Assembly (NCBI GenBank): GCA_030608125.1
Contig: JAUWEU010000052.1
Coordinates: 1 to 5,754 of the forward strand
Length of the DNA stretch: 5,754 bases
From: Dehalococcoidia bacterium
GTDB taxonomy: Bacteria; Chloroflexota; Dehalococcoidia; Dehalococcoidales; W498
Reading direction: 5' to 3'
Below, in pieces: positions 5,022-5,754 of the stretch. A program made the position numbers and the translations under genes. Under the pieces are notes generated by a model, which did no database searches, was not told where the DNA came from, and saw nothing but the letters and a program-made list of their open reading frames with translations. Within the stretch, counting starts at the first letter, position 1; the number at the start of each line of letters is the position of its first letter.

Positions 5022-5754
5022 TCAAGGTTTCTGGGGACGCCTTTTAGCCGGGCCCAGGCTGTTAGCTAGCTCTTGAAATAGCCGGCGCTGCTCCTCAGTT
5101 AGTGACTCAGGGGTAACCACAAATAGGGTAACTAGCTGATCGCCACGTCCGCTTCTATGAAGATGGGGAATGCCCTGAGCTTTAAGCCGAAAGACTTTCC
5201 CCGTTTGGCTGCCAGATGGAATCTTGAGTTTAGTTTTACCATCCAGAGTAGGCACCTCTACCTCAGTGCCAAGGGCAGCTTGAGCAAAGTTGATTGGTAG
5301 CTCATAGAGAATATTGTCACCATCCCGGATGAAAAACTCGTGGGGTAGTACTGACAGGATGACATAGAAATTACCAGGGGAGCCACCTCTGTGCCCGGCT
5401 TCGCCCTCACCACTGAGGCGTATTTGAGAGCCATCATCAACTCCGGCTGGAATTCTGACTGAGATACTGCGTTGACGCTTCTCCATTCCTATGCCCCGGC
5501 ACTGAGGACAGGGTTCAGTAATAATACTGCCCTCGCCATGGCACTGACTGCAGGTAGCAGTATTAATGAAGCGACCAAATATGGTTTGCTGAACTCGGCG
5601 CACCTGCCCACTGCCATTACAGTTGGGGCATCGGCTAGGTTGACTACCTGGCTTGCAGCCAATACCCTGGCACATGGAGCAATTCTCAGTGCGTAATATA
5701 TTTATCTCCTTTTCACAGCCAAAGGCTGCTTCGTCAAAGGTAATAGTAATGCTG
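5022..5754 (-). CDS. dnaJ: Chaperone DnaJ, C-terminal 243 residues (5'-truncated by window edge)
   Basis: DnaJ is the Hsp40 co-chaperone that delivers unfolded substrates to DnaK and stimulates its ATPase. The frame stays open to the window edge (SITITFDEAAFGCEKEI before the first ATG), so the ATG at 5675 is internal. The J domain and Gly/Phe linker are outside. The fragment has four zinc-binding CxxCxGxG repeats: CSMCQGIG (25-32), CPNCNGSG (42-49), CSQCHGEG (68-75) and CPQCRGIG (82-89). Motifs 1 and 4 form one site and motifs 2 and 3 the other, as in type I DnaJ. The substrate-binding C-terminal domains follow, with IPAGVDDGSQIRL, FAQAALGTEVEVPTLDG and IPSGSQTGKVFRL. It ends in a basic tail KRRPQKP. 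All eight zinc cysteines are intact. The gene converges with gpsA and is probably the last of its own transcript, perhaps a grpE-dnaK cluster beyond the edge. Confidence 0.96.
   Translation of the reverse strand, partial: SITITFDEAAFGCEKEINILRTENCSMCQGIGCKPGSQPSRCPNCNGSGQVRRVQQTIFGRFINTATCSQCHGEGSIITEPCPQCRGIGMEKRQRSISVRIPAGVDDGSQIRLSGEGEAGHRGGSPGNFYVILSVLPHEFFIRDGDNILYELPINFAQAALGTEVEVPTLDGKTKLKIPSGSQTGKVFRLKAQGIPHLHRSGRGDQLVTLFVVTPESLTEEQRRLFQELANSLGPAKRRPQKP

Noticed and set aside
5673..5675. ATG as the start of dnaJ
   Set aside because: Clear DnaJ sequence continues upstream to the window edge, including the first zinc cysteine two residues before this ATG.
5472..5696. Plus-strand 74-codon ORF within dnaJ
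   Set aside because: It is antisense to the zinc-finger region, whose sequence is unmistakable.
1..5754. tRNA, rRNA or riboswitch
   Set aside because: No cloverleaf with a TTCGA-type arm, ribosomal RNA stretch or recognisable aptamer was seen in the gaps between genes.

Overview
This is a fragment of an ordinary bacterial chromosome carrying six genes. Two of them (the first and the last) run off the window edges. Genome-wide features that would fix the lineage are absent. The der-plsY-gpsA order, the GTTTWG form of the GpsA nucleotide loop and the dense intergenic palindromes all point by inference to a Chloroflexota bacterium, probably Dehalococcoidia-like. That assignment is a recollection of family resemblance, not a computed placement.

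Layout. Positions 1-675 hold the C-terminal two thirds of ornithine carbamoyltransferase (argF). It is followed 13 bases later by an unrecognised two-helix membrane protein (689-1348), probably in the same transcript. Positions 1349-1880 are an accessory-looking patch: a 77-bp inverted-repeat element, an orphan 76-codon ORF with a very strong Shine-Dalgarno sequence, and a second, 54-bp inverted-repeat element. Positions 1881-4960 are a tight housekeeping operon, der-plsY-gpsA, with a 4-base overlap and then a 21-base gap. Positions 4961-5021 carry small hairpins between convergent genes. Positions 5022-5754 hold the C-terminal two thirds of dnaJ on the minus strand.

How the genes work together. 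GpsA makes sn-glycerol 3-phosphate from dihydroxyacetone phosphate. PlsY puts the first acyl chain on it from acyl-phosphate, so the two genes form the entry to phospholipid synthesis. Der matures the 50S ribosomal subunit, so the operon ties ribosome assembly to membrane growth. ArgF and DnaJ belong to other processes (arginine synthesis and chaperoning).

The most interesting thing is not a protein. The two intergenic elements belong to one family with REP/BIME-like architecture. Each is a pair of inverted hairpin units headed by TGTC. The stems of the four units differ in sequence (ATTGC/GCAAT twice, ATTCT/AGAAT, ACCCT/AGGGT) yet stay perfectly complementary, while the loops stay similar. 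That is covariation visible within this window. I found no convincing new enzymatic or defence system.
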